In this document: piece by piece, positions 35,756-47,098 of the stretch | Numbering within the stretch: position 1 is the first letter of the stretch | Layout of the letters: each line of letters begins with the position of its first letter | Origin: Channallabes apus | Taxonomy: Eukaryota; Chordata; Actinopteri; Siluriformes; Clariidae | Length of the DNA stretch: 64,000 bases | Direction: 5' to 3' | Assembly: GCA_030522415.1 (NCBI GenBank) | Contig: JAMASW010000050.1 | Span: 7,501-71,500, forward strand | Notes under the pieces: model-generated | Told to the model about the DNA's origin: nothing | Seen by the model: the letters and a program-made list of their open reading frames with translations, nothing else | Databases searched by the model: none | Program-made: the position numbers and the translations under genes

Positions 35756-36636
35756 TGTCATGAGTGCGGGTGTCAGGGCTGATGGTGTCGCCGTGGGCTT
35801 ACAAAAGGCAGACAAACGCAGAGGGTTCTTTTCAAAATAAAGAGTCTTTTATTAACAAACAAACTAATCACACGGAAAATAAACAAACAAAACACTGGGT
35901 CTGGAACCATAACACACAGGGGTTCTAGAAACAACACACACGCAGGGATTCTGTAAACACACACACACAGGGATTCAGGAAAACACACTCAGGTATTCCG
36001 GGAACAAACATACACGAACTCTGGAAACCTTTCACCGGTAACACCTGCATAGTGTTGGAACCCAGACTCTCTAACATAGATATACATACGGGCTCTAACA
36101 CCTCAAACATACATACGGGCTCTAACACCTCAAACATACATACGGGCTCTAACACCTCAAACATACATACGGGCTCTAACAGCTCAAACATACATACGGG
36201 CTCTAACACCTCAAACATACATACGGGCTCTAACACCTCAAACATACATACGGGCTCTAACACCTCAAACATACATACGGGCTCTAACACCTGGACATAC
36301 AAACTATCTCTATGTTAGACGTATTGCAGTAGCTGTGTGTTGTGATAAAGGGTTTGAAACATTTCTTAAACAGATAACACAAACTCAAACAGACAGACAC
36401 TAATACATCGCTTAAGCATATGACCAAAGCTCCTGAGGTTGGAATACAACCTGCGATGTCTCTACGAGCGGCACACTTACACACACGCTCCTATGCGCGA
36501 CCTTTACACACACACACACTCGCTCCCCTGAACTTCGTCATCACCTGACCGAGGTGTCTTCTGGGAAACTGAGTCTTCTTACAAAACTACAAACAAAAAC
36601 AAACACGGCCACAGTGCCCTCTAGGGGCAGTCCCTT
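35756..36636. mobile_element. 881-bp insertion with 8-bp TSD, class unknown
   Basis: Comparison with the sister intron at about 26780 shows an extra 881 bp here. ACACTAAC occurs at 35748-35755 and 36637-36644 but only once in the sister. The ends are TGTCATGAGTGCGGG and GGGGCAGTCCCTT, which are not inverted repeats. No RT, transposase or A-tail is visible. It includes a 27-bp minisatellite. Confidence 0.75.
36082..36297. repeat. 27-bp minisatellite, eight units
   Basis: The unit contains CATACGGGCTCTAACACCTC and is repeated head to tail about eight times with almost no variation; one unit has AGCTC for ACCTC. Because 27 is a multiple of three, both strands show repetitive open frames, which are not taken as genes. 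Confidence 0.9.
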
Positions 36637-36800
36637 ACACTAACACACTAGACAATACATTCTATAGTTTAAACTATGAACTTAATTTCAAACTACATAA
36701 CAAAAATCATGACATTTTACAAACACATCAGCTTTAAAGTAAGTATTAAATAAAGATATAAATCTGGTGATGAAGAGTGTGTCATTGTGTCTCTCTACAG

Positions 36801-36974
36801 GTTGTATGAGTGTGGTGTCTCAGATGAAGGCTGTGCTGCTCTGACTTCAGCTCTGAGATTAAACCCCTCACACCTGAGACACCTGGATCTGTCCTTTAAT
36901 AATGTAGGAGACTCAGGAGTGAAGCGTCTCTGTGCTGTACTGGAGAATCCTCACTGTAAACTGGAGACACTGGG
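36801..36974 (+). CDS. NLR leucine-rich-repeat exon 4 in window
   Basis: 174 bp, phase 2-2, between CTCTCTACAG and GTAAGATC. Encodes HLDLSFNNVGDSGVK. Compared with exon 2 it has nine base differences in eight codons, all non-synonymous, while about 560 bases of flanking intron differ at three positions. One further LRR unit of the receptor. Confidence 0.85.
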
Positions 36975-38099
36975 GTAAGATCATCTCTCTGAGAGTCACA
37001 TGACCTGCTCCTCAGTAAGACACATTCTCTAATAGTGAGACTGAAGCAGAAGTTTGAGGTTCATCATCAATGTCCTGAGGAGGAAGATTGTTTCTTTTCA
37101 CTGCACACTGATGATTTGTCACAGAGTCTTTGGGTCAGATGTACGTATGTGAGAAGCTGCAGAGCAAAACATGACTTGATGTGACTGCAGTGTGTCTGAA
37201 ATTACTGTGAAATTTACTAAAACACTGTAACTAATCACACAAACTGCACCTGGGACACAAACTAAATGCCCTGTGTGTGAGCTGTAGGGTTTAAAAGCAG
37301 CAGGGAAATGCAAATGAGAAACATTTTATTGGCCTTAAAGCTGAAATAATGTTTATTTTGTCAGTGAACATTCGTCTCCATCTAGCTGCTATAAACAGGG
37401 TTGCCAGATCTGTACAAAAGAAACAGTATTAAAACCATGCAGTCTTTATTAATAGTTCTTTCACTGAGCTCTTAAATAGTCTTGTATTATTTCACATTTA
37501 GTCATGAATAAAGAATATCTATAAATAAACTCACTGACTCAAATACACTCGTACAGTAACACAGAGCTGAAGTTGAGAACAGGATCAGTAGGTGTGTGTA
37601 TGAGAGGAGATCACAGTGCATCATCACTACTGTATCGGTTGCCATGGTGATTTCTGACACAGATGTGTTGAGAGTGACACAGAGTTGAGAGCGGCTTGTT
37701 ATTGATCTTAGATCTGTGACATGGTGTTTACTTTCGAGATGAAGAAGAGTAAACCTAAAGAAAAGGGACGATTTTATTAAATTAAGCAGAAAATGTAATC
37801 AGATTCACTTTCACACTTTTTTGGATGTTTCTTTCTGGAATCTCTTTGTGTTTATGTCAGTTTTTCTGTAGAATTGTTATTTATTGTGAATTTCACTTTT
37901 AAACCTGTAGAACCTGATGGATCCAATTTGTAGACATTTTTTATTCTCCATTAGATTTATAATTCAGGAATATCTATTTAAATGATCAGCAAGTAATCTG
38001 GTTTATACAGACATGAATATTATTCATTCCTTCATCTTCTATACTCCTTATCCTGTGTATGATCTGTGATGAAGAGTGTGTCATTGTGTCTCTCTACAG

Positions 38100-38276
38100 G
38101 TTGTGGCGTTGTGGTGTCTCAGATGAAGGCTGTGCTGCTCTGACTTCAGCTCTGAGATTAAACCCCTCACACCTGAGACACCTGGATCTGTCCTATAATA
38201 ATAAAATAGGAGCCTCAGGAAAGAAGCTGCTCTCTGCTCTTAAGGCTGATAAACGTTACAAACTACAGACACTGAT
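38100..38276 (+). CDS. NLR leucine-rich-repeat exon 5 in window, likely last LRR
   Basis: 177 bp between CTCTCTACAG and GTGAGTAA, phase 2-2. The first half matches its sisters (CGVSDEGCAALTSALRLNPS). The second half departs: HLDLSYNNKIGASGKKLLSA, then DKRYKLQTL, without the ENPHCKLETL ending. This end type is what the final LRR of such receptors usually shows. If unspliced, a TGA follows directly. No B30.2 exon was found downstream in the window. Confidence 0.8.
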
Positions 38277-40942
38277 GTGAGTAATGACCTTTTTATATTA
38301 TTGTTGTTATAATAAAAGACTAATTATATAAGTAATTAATCATTAGTTTGTACATTTCTATTTAGTCCCAATAAATATACGATTATCAGGTTAGAAGTGT
38401 TATCAGTGTTTTATTTCAATATTTTTGTCTAACAATAAGCTTTAATGCTTTAATGTTTTGTGTTGAGTAAAGTTGATGTTAAATCCATGTGAAGTCAGAA
38501 GACAGGGAGTCAGTCAGAGGCTACAAAATGTCACAAATGAGTGCATGAGAGTGATTGTAAATGAACAGCTGGTCTCCTTGTGACACCCTGCTGTCTCTGA
38601 CTTCATACTGCTGCTTTTGTCTGAACAAGATCATCTCTGCTTTTCCCTGTTTCTGGAAGCAAACTTCATTCTCCACTTTTCTGCTACAGATATTGTATTG
38701 AAGCCGCCACTTTCCTCACTCTGACACTTCTTCCAGCACCCGACCTCCACACCGTGTCTTCTGTCATTCCTGTCAAATTCACCTCCGCTTCTTCTTAAAG
38801 TCTGCACTTAAATATAAATGTAGAACAAGAGCTAAATGACTCAGTAGTGGTGATGATTTAAAAAGCTCCAAAGCCTGTGATTGGATAAGAGCAGTGATGT
38901 GATGAGGAAATATCTGCTCATGTTCCTGTTATAACACAGATGTTACTAAGAATGAAGAAATGTTGAAGGATTAATTATAAACAGGAGATGATGATGTTTC
39001 CCTTGAAGGAGAGATGATTACATGCTGTTGATCATGAAGTACCACAGTCCAGTTTATGGTTATTAATACACATTTTCCTTTTAGATTCAGGCTGTGATGA
39101 ACATCTTAGTGTGATGAAGACTCCGGTGTTCCTGCGTCTCCATGTTGGTGATAGAGAACATGCTCATAAACACATCATTCATTTAGTTATAACACATTAA
39201 ACAGACTCAGAGACGTGAGAAGTGTGTGTTCATCGTGCACAGTGAATCACAGACTGAGTGAACACAGACAAGTGGAGAGACACAAGTCATCAAATCTGCC
39301 AGTTCTGTTATGAAATATATGAAACATCAGCCTTGTTGTGGTCGCTGCTCGTCCAAACACATTCATGCACCAAAATTAACTGTTGTATGACGCAGGTTTA
39401 ATGGGTCATGTGATTATTCTGTGTTTAGGATTAGTGTTACTTTTTTACTATAATATGGTTTTTACTTAAGCATGCTTTTTCAATTGCTGTTTTGTTGGCT
39501 TCACAATTAAAATGACATTGTATTTAAGTGTTTATAATGTCTATACATAAAAAAAATAATGCCACATATGACATCATTTCTATTTAAAACGTAAATATGT
39601 AACATAAAAACATGTCACTCATGAATATGAAGCAATACATGAATAATTATGAATGTTAGCAAATGATCATAGAGTCATGAAAAGCATATAATTAATGTAA
39701 ATGTTTACAGAAAGAAAGTAAATAAAAACATCCTTTATAAATACAAATGTCATTTGATTTTGCAGCTTATCCTGGTTACAGGATCCTCATGATAAATGTT
39801 CCTCCTTGTCCTTCACACAGTAAACTGGACTTTATCTCCACAACTGGCATAAAGTACATAATACACCAGTTCTATATATATCCATGGTCACCAGTTAATA
39901 AGATAAAGATGAATATTTGTAGTAATGTGTGAGAGACAGATGGCTGTAAACAGTCCTCGTGATCACCAGGCTGAGCAGCTGGGAGAGGAGATGCTGTGCT
40001 GGTCTACTAATGGGACAGTGAAGGGGACGCTTGTCCTCCAGACCGGACTGTCTCACATAATACCTTAATAAAGAAACAGTATGTAAAAGGTTAGAAGTCA
40101 TCACTCAGTGACGCTTATAATCATATTCTCATAAATTAATCATTGTCATGATGGTGATTGTTATCATGAACTGAGAGTTAAAACAAGAAGCAGAGTGACG
40201 TCTGGTGGTTTGTGGAAATTCCAACAGCTGTAAACTCAAGTGGGATTTTATATTACATGTGAGAAGTTATAGGATATAGGATGTAGTATGTTGTATGTGG
40301 GGTCGTTATGATCCATCAGAAAAGCTTCATGACATCAAGGCATCGATTCTACACGTCTCTGGAACTGAGCTGCAACTTAAACATCATTTTACAAAACATC
40401 GGCTGTTTTAATGGTGACAGAGACACTGCTTAAGACGTCCATCCAAAATCTCCAACACAAGAAGAACTGCTGATTCGACAGCATATGATTTAGATTATTT
40501 TTATACTCATGTCCTCATTACAGTCATCCTGTAAGACAGCACTCCTATAAGAATAGCACAGTTTGATTATAGAATAAAGATAAACAGTTAGAATAACTCT
40601 GTATTGAATGGGAGGAACAAATGCAGCCGACTACATCAACTACAACTACATCTTTACATTTAATGCGTCACCTTTCTGTAAGTGCACTTATTTTGTGATG
40701 AATGTGAATTGTGTTAACTGTGATGTTTCTGATAATCAGATGATTAAAATACTGCAGTAAATGGACGATCATTTGGATCAGACGAACTCTTTTGGAGAAG
40801 GATTGGATCTCATTGGTTATCTGCTGATCTAAATCTGATACTAGTAGCTCATTAGTTTGTCTCGGCTTGTAGACCGTCTTATAAAACCCAGTCGTCCACA
40901 ACAGACTCTCTCACCTGAACTCTTCTTTAAGTTCTGTAATAA
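38277..40942. other. sequence downstream of the LRR exons, no gene seen
   Basis: Low in recognisable repeats. No B30.2 (PRY-SPRY) exon, no further LRR, and no clear polyadenylation context could be supported. The open frame at 39747-39932 has no domain. Confidence 0.35.
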
Positions 40943-41169
40943 CCCAGATAGCAAGGTGACATTGATTCAATGTTGAAATTTCATCAGAATCATCATTTTG
41001 GTTGAGGTTGATTTTTCAATGCTAAATAATGTTGAATCAATGTTGATAATTCAATGCTTTTCAGTGTTGAAAAGACAAACATTGAATCAATGTTGATTTT
41101 TGGTTGTGGAACCCATTCCATTCAACAATGTAAGGCAAATTAAATTAACTAAGTGCATTTCTATAAAAA

Positions 41170-41333
41170 TGTGTATGCATGTACACACCCCCATACATAC
41201 ACACACACACCACATACATACACACACCCCATACACACACACACACACACCCATACATACACACACACCCCCCATACATACACACACCCCATACATACAC
41301 ACACACACCCATACATACACACATACAGGCTTG
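41170..41333. repeat. CA/CATA microsatellite
   Basis: Alternating CATACATACACACACAC blocks. Open frames on both strands are artefacts of the repeat. Confidence 0.9.
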
Positions 41334-41374
41334 AAAATACTCAGATTTAGTGAGTTTTCAGCACGTTTTGGAAG

Positions 41375-41509
41375 ATGGCACGCGCTTACACATCCGAGGA
41401 AACTCTTCAGAATGTTCTGGAAAGTTTACATTTACCTCAGAAGAAGACTGTGTGACTCCGACGACGAACGGGAGCATTTTGAACAGAGAATAGACCCATG
41501 CTACACTGG
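41375..41509 (+). pseudogene. putative first exon of the piggyBac-like transposase
   Basis: ATG at 41375 gives MARAYTSEETLQNVLESLHL and then a stop. An overlapping frame gives SDDEREHFEQRIDP before a GTAAGT donor. PiggyBac transposases often start with a short acidic region of this style. The frame is broken and the assignment is weak. Confidence 0.35.
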
Positions 41510-42238
41510 GTAAGTTATTAAGTCTTATATAACTCTTATTCTGATAATATTAAACTAATATTAGTAAATATTTTCCTCACTACAGCTAGCTCTTGTCAGC
41601 TTGTGTGACACATTCGCTTTCAATGCCATTTATATAGTTTAGGTAAATCATGCTAGCATGCTGCCTCATGTAGCACAAACATGATATTTCCCGGTGGCTA
41701 AGCTAATGCCTTATGGAGTTTACAGATGTTTATATTCACCTTGTTTTGGATAGCTTTAGATTATGGTTGCTAATGTGTATTTGGCTCCATTTTGGTTAGC
41801 TTATAACACTGCTATCAGTAATGTTATTTAGCACAAACAAGCAAGTTGCATGTGGCTAAAATACTGCCTTATGTAGCTAAGTGATGCTTATGAATATTTC
41901 TTTGGTGTAAATGTATATAATCCCTTTTGTTTAGCGTGTATTTAGAAATACCTGATAAGATGTAATTGTTTAGAATGTGTTCAATATGTGTGTAATGTCC
42001 AGTGGATGGTGTTTTTTAAAACTCAAATTGAATTATGGCAGCAGTGTGTAGTATTATCTATCACCATCATTGATGCTGTCATGTGACCTACAGAAGAGAG
42101 GTGTATATTTTTCATGTTGAAGTGTGGATACATTTTTGGTCATCTCTGTACTGTATATATTGTGCATCCATATTAATTGCACATCCATTTACTCTGAACA
42201 GTATAGGTTAACATTTTTTTATTTATTTGTTTTTAGGA

Positions 42239-42600
42239 ATGTGTCTGCATCACCCTTGCCTTCACCAGCCCCTCACATCAGGACACGCAAGCTCCGTTCA
42301 GATGGACCTCTTGCATTTGTGAAGTGGATGGACACACGAGAAGTATCTACCTGTTCTACCATCCATTCTGCTTTACAGTAGACGCGGTGAAGATGAGGGT
42401 GAAATTACAAGGTACATGGACTACAAAGACATTTCCATGTCCTGTGACTGCATACAACCAGCACATGGGGAGTTGATCACTCTGATCAGCTATTACAATA
42501 CTATACTACACAGCACAAAACAATGAAGTCGTACAGAAATATTTCTCTACACTGCTTGGACATTGCTCCCACCAATGCTTACCCTGCATGTATGTTTTGT
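42239..42600 (+). pseudogene. piggyBac-like transposase fragment
   Basis: Preceded by TTTTTAG. The frame has GPLAFVKWMDTREVSTCSTI, then after a stop and shifts FPCPVTAYNQHMG, QYY-like codons and MKSYRNISLHCLDIAPTNAY. This matches the order of the region around the last catalytic Asp of PGBD4-type transposases. The expected Gly-Gly-Val-Asp after NQHMG is destroyed. Confidence 0.7.
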
Positions 42601-42858
42601 ACAGTTTTTTTTTTTTTTATCTTGCACTGTTTTACTCTGAATGTCCGTCTTTTTTCCGTTTTTATTTTGTACTGTTTCTGTTGCAGTTTTACCCTGCATG
42701 TAAACAAATGTCCAGAATGTCCAGATTATCATTAATCTGCATTTATACATAAAATCCTATTAACTATTGGGAAGCTAAACATAAGAATCAGTATGAAACA
42801 TGAAAAGTTTCTAAAAGTTGCCAATAAATTAATATTGTGATGTGAAATAATTTTTCAG

Positions 42859-43000
42859 ATTGAAGTTATAAAGGGCTCTGGGGTGTTTTGCCAGGCAGAA
42901 GCGTGGAGAGCAGCCCGCCTTGCCACCTCTGCTACTGTCATGGTACGGAATCTGCTGCTGGGCACCTTCGACTTGGAGACTTGACCAAATTAAAAAGGTA
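42859..43000 (+). pseudogene. BEN-domain-like exon in the piggyBac-like element
   Basis: After TTTTTCAG the frame gives VFCQAEAWRAARLATSATVM and VRNLLLGTFDLET followed by stops, then a GTAGCC. The pattern of a Trp/Ala helix followed by MVRNLLLGTF resembles part of BEN domains, which bind DNA and are found in some teleost repeat-encoded proteins. Recognition is by eye only. Confidence 0.4.
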
Positions 43001-44624
43001 GCCATTATTGGTGAGTAAATGCATAATGCGTTGAGAAGGGAAAACAAAACATTTAAGACTTTATAAGTTCACAACTTTAACCATAACCTACTTGTATCAA
43101 TGTTTATTAGCCATCAATGGAGACTGCATAAGGTAGAGCACCCATTATTGTTACTGTATCTGCTTGGGACCTATAATACTAATTCATCACTTGCTCACTT
43201 CTTAATCCTACCTTTCCTCTTCTAAAGCCACATTATATTGCGCTGTAAGGTGTGTAGTCCTCTATTTTGTAGAACATATAGTGTTGCAAATAACCTCGTG
43301 GCACTAATTGTTGTTGTCTGAAGTTTTAATAAATAATCATAATGCTGTCAAAAATAATGTCATAAATAGATTTTCTTTATCAATTAACTTCTATTAATTA
43401 AATAAAATTTTTAATGTAAATTTTTAAAGTTTAATGGAATGGCTGTGTGAAAGATGCTGAAGCTGACGTGCCAATGGTCTTTTATATTAATGTTGTTCGG
43501 AAGCCTGTGTAATGATGTAGTTTCGACATCTATCGACTGAACAGCGTTTTTTCGACTTGTTTTCATGTTATTGTTGTTCAGCAATGGCATGGACGTGATG
43601 TTTTGGCAAAAGAAGGGTGGGATGGTGGTTGATGGTGACTGAAAGCGGTGACTGAGTAGATTGGACGTCACAGCAGCTCGTGAAAAGGCAGAGCTACTTT
43701 ATGCAAGCTGTGTGCATTCTATTATGGATTGACTGTTTTGAAACTTATATGGTAGTTACATAGCCCCTAGACCTCAGTTACCATGAAAAAAGCCATGAAA
43801 TTTCAGTTTTGACCATATGGGATCTTAAACAAGGATGTCATCTTTTTTTAATTATTGTTTGTTTGGGGAGGAATTATAGACCACAATGTCAGCATGATCT
43901 TGCGTTGTTTCCTTATCACTTCTTGTGTGCGTTTGGCTGTAGCTTGCACACCAGACAGAGTTGTTGGTGATTCTTCCTATTGTAAAGTCATACAGTGTGT
44001 AATCTCCTGTCGCCAATTCATTGTGCAGTGTGAACACAGCAGCAACTAAATGCTACCACAGATAGTACAATGTGAAAACAATGGTGATCCGATGACTTTG
44101 AAAATCATGCAGTGTGAGTTTGAGGAGAAGGTAAAAAGCAATGCAAAACAAATAATGTACAGTTTATGTTGTCATTACTTTGCTCTCAAACTAAATGCAA
44201 TGTAATAATAGGCGTTATTTAATAATAACATTAACAGTGCAGCATGCATCTAACTCTGGGTAAAAAGCTTATAATAAAATCACCAAAATAAGTCTTCATG
44301 TTAAGAATAAATACGCAAACAGTACGGTATCTGAGCGTACGGATTGGAAATTTGTGCATACAGTTTGTTAATCCGTGGCCACGATTTGTTAAACTGAGGG
44401 AACAGTTTAAGTATTTGTGAGTGCGGGGGACAAATTGCAAAACCGTCGCCACGGATTGATTATTTTTTTTTTATTATTTATTTATTTGGTCCTACAGGTT
44501 TTTTTTTTTTTTTTTTTTTTTTTTGCACATAAAAGACTACATTGCTACATTAAGTATATTTGTTTTCATAGCATTGAATATGTACATTGTAGGACAACAT
44601 TTGCAGATTGTGAAATAACACATA

Positions 44625-45999
44625 CAGGTCCTTCTCAAAAAATTAGCATATTGTGATAAAGTTCATTATTTTCTGTAATGTACTCATAAACATTAGACTT
44701 TCATATATTTTAGATTCATTACACACAACTGAAGTAGTTCAAGCCTTTTATTGTTTTAATATTGATGATTGTGGCATACAGCTCATGAAAACCCAAAATC
44801 CCTATCTCAAAAAATTAGCATATCATGAAAAGGTCCTCTAAATGAGCTATTAACCTAATCATCTGAATCAACTAATTATCTATAAACACCTACAAAAGAT
44901 TCCTGAGACTTTTAAAAACTCCCAGCCTGGTTCATTACTCAAAACCGCAATCATGGGTAAGACTGCCGACCTGAGTGCTGTCCAGAAGGCCATCATTGAC
45001 ACCCTCAAGCAAGAGGGTAAGACACAGACATTTCTGAACGAATAGGCTGTTCCCAGAGTGCTGTATCAAGGCACCTCAGTGGGAAGTCTGTGGGAAGGAA
45101 AAAGTGTGGCAGAAAACGCTGCACAACGAGAAGAGGTGACCGGGCCCTGAGGAAGATTGTGGAGAAGGACCGATTCCAGACCTTGGGGGACCTGCGGAAG
45201 CAGTGGACTGAGTCTGGAGTAGAAACATCCAGAGCCACCGTGTACAGGCGTGTGCAGGAAATGGGCTACAGGTTGCAAATTTTGCATGTCATTCGGAAAT
45301 CAAGGTGCCAGAGTCTGGAGGAAGACTGGGGAGAGGGAAATGCCAAAATGCCTGAAGTCCAGTGTCAAGTACCCACAGTCAGTGATGGTCTGGGGTGCCA
45401 TGTCAGCTGCTGGTGTTGGTCCACTGTGTTTTATCAAGGGCAGGGTCAATGCAGCTAGCTATCAGGAGATTTTGGAGCACTTCATGCTTCCATCTGCTGA
45501 AAAGCTTTATGGAGATGAAGATTTCATTTTTCAGCACGACCGGGCACCTGCTCACAGTGCCAAAACCACTGCTAAATGGTTTACTGACCATGGTATTACT
45601 GTGCTCAATTGGCCTGCCAACTCTCCTGACCTGAACCCCATAGAGAATCTGTGGGATATTGTGAAGAGAAAGTTGAGACACAAGACACAAGTACCTGCAA
45701 AAGGATTCCCGACCAAGTATTGAGTGCAGAACTGAACATAATTATATGAAGGTTGACTATTTTTGTATTAAAAACACTTTTCTTTTATTGGTCGGATGAA
45801 ATATGCTAATTTTTTGAGATAGGGATTTTGGGTTTTCATGAGCTGTATGCCACAATCATCAATATTAAAACAATAAAAGGCTTGAACTACTTCAGTTGTG
45901 TGTAATGAATCTAAAATATATGAAAGTCTAATGTTTATCAGTACATTACAGAAAATAATGAACTTTATCACAATATGCTAATTTTTTGAGAAGGACCTG
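44625..45999 (+). mobile_element. Tc1-like transposon, internally deleted
   Basis: Ends CAGGTCCTTCTCAAAAAATT and its inverted copy, with TA at 44623-44624 and 46000-46001. Long inverted repeats of about 200 bp remain nearly identical (TTAGCATATTGTGATAAAGT occurs at both ends). Inserted in the piggyBac-like element. Confidence 0.9.
44953..45723 (+). pseudogene. Tc1 transposase with internal deletions and frameshifts
   Basis: Begins MGKTADLSAVQKAIIDTLKQ, then a stop near 45043. GRKKCGRKRCTTRRGDRALR and ATVYRRVQEMGYR follow in other frames. The part expected to carry the first catalytic Asp is missing: the frame jumps from RVQEMGYR almost directly to CMSFGNQGARVWRKTGE. The second Asp (FQHDRAPAHSAK) and Glu (NPIENLW) remain. 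The C-terminus is shortened to GFPTKY. Confidence 0.85.
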
Positions 46000-47098
46000 T
46001 ATATTAAAAAAAATCTAATGTGTGCATTGTATCTATGGAAGATTGTAGGACATTTCAAAACATATGTTGCATATCTGTACATTTGTAAAAGTCACATTTC
46101 CAAAAATTTAGGACCCACCTTCTGTCATTCATAAACAACTACCACTCCAAGTTTTTAGAGCATTGTATAGTTCTAACCTTTTGTTTGTTTTTCATTCTTT
46201 AGATGCACTACAACAACAACAGCTGAAAGCTGAAGAAAAGGAGGCCACAGAGTTTCTTTGCTTCAACAGTTCAGAAATGGCTTCGTTATGCCCCAGAACG
46301 GCTGGGGGGGAATTGCTCGTGGTGGAAAACCATAAGTTCAGACTCATGTCTTATTATCTGTTTTGCTGAGTAAATACATTTCAACTTACGAATAATGTTT
46401 CAGTCATCTGTTGTGTTTCTGACTTGGTTGTTTCTATTTGCATTGGACTGAATTTTGCTGAGGCAGGCTGCCATTTTTATATTATGGTTTTCCAGTCTCT
46501 TCTCTTGGCAGTTAGATTCTGTTTTATGAATTCAGAATTAACAATCTCTTCTAATAGTTCACTTCTAAAAAGTCATTTTGTCATCCAGTTTATAATAATT
46601 TGTATGTAAGTTGTAGTGTGTTTTATTATATAGTTGTTTTATTGTAATTGTGATGTTACTTCCTGTTTAAATGGGTAAATAAATAAATATGTTTACATGT
46701 AAACTGAAGGATGTTGAGTTACTGACTTTTTGTTTAAAAAAAAAAAAAAAAAAGCTTTTCAGCCCTACATGGTCTCTGATTTAAAGAAATAAATCAAAAC
46801 GGACATGATTTACTGTCATAGAATCTTGCTGTTCATAAAGCAAGACTAAACTATAATTGTTTCAATGTTGATTCAATGTTGATTCAATGTAAAATAAGTG
46901 ATTGAATTTACGTTGAACAAACATTGATTTTATGCCCATCTTGATCTATTTTTCATCATTGAAATAACATTATTTCAAGGTGCAAACCTGATGAAAAATC
47001 AACATTTAACATTGAAATTTCAACATTGATTCAATAACAAGTTGGTTGATGCTTTAATGTTGATTCAACGATGATTCAATGTTGTTCTGCTATCTGGG

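Larger units (their letters stand above)
40943..47098 (+). mobile_element. decayed piggyBac-like transposon, 6.2 kb
   Basis: Ends CCCAGATAGC (40943) and GCTATCTGGG (47098) are inverted. Both are followed inward by dense TTGAATCAATGTTGA-type subterminal repeats. The CCC start and the piggyBac transposase pieces inside argue for piggyBac, whose target is TTAA; the present flanks are ATAA and AATG, so the TSD has decayed or the limits are off by a few bases. A Tc1 copy is nested at 44625. Confidence 0.65.

Noticed and set aside
36061..36300. CRISPR-like array of regular repeats
   Set aside because: Units are head-to-tail with no unique spacers, and the genome is that of a vertebrate.
35925..36318. 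Repetitive proteins on both strands (CMFEVLEPV and NIHTGSNTS repeats)
   Set aside because: They arise from a minisatellite whose 27-bp unit is a multiple of three; no start context, splice sites or known domain.
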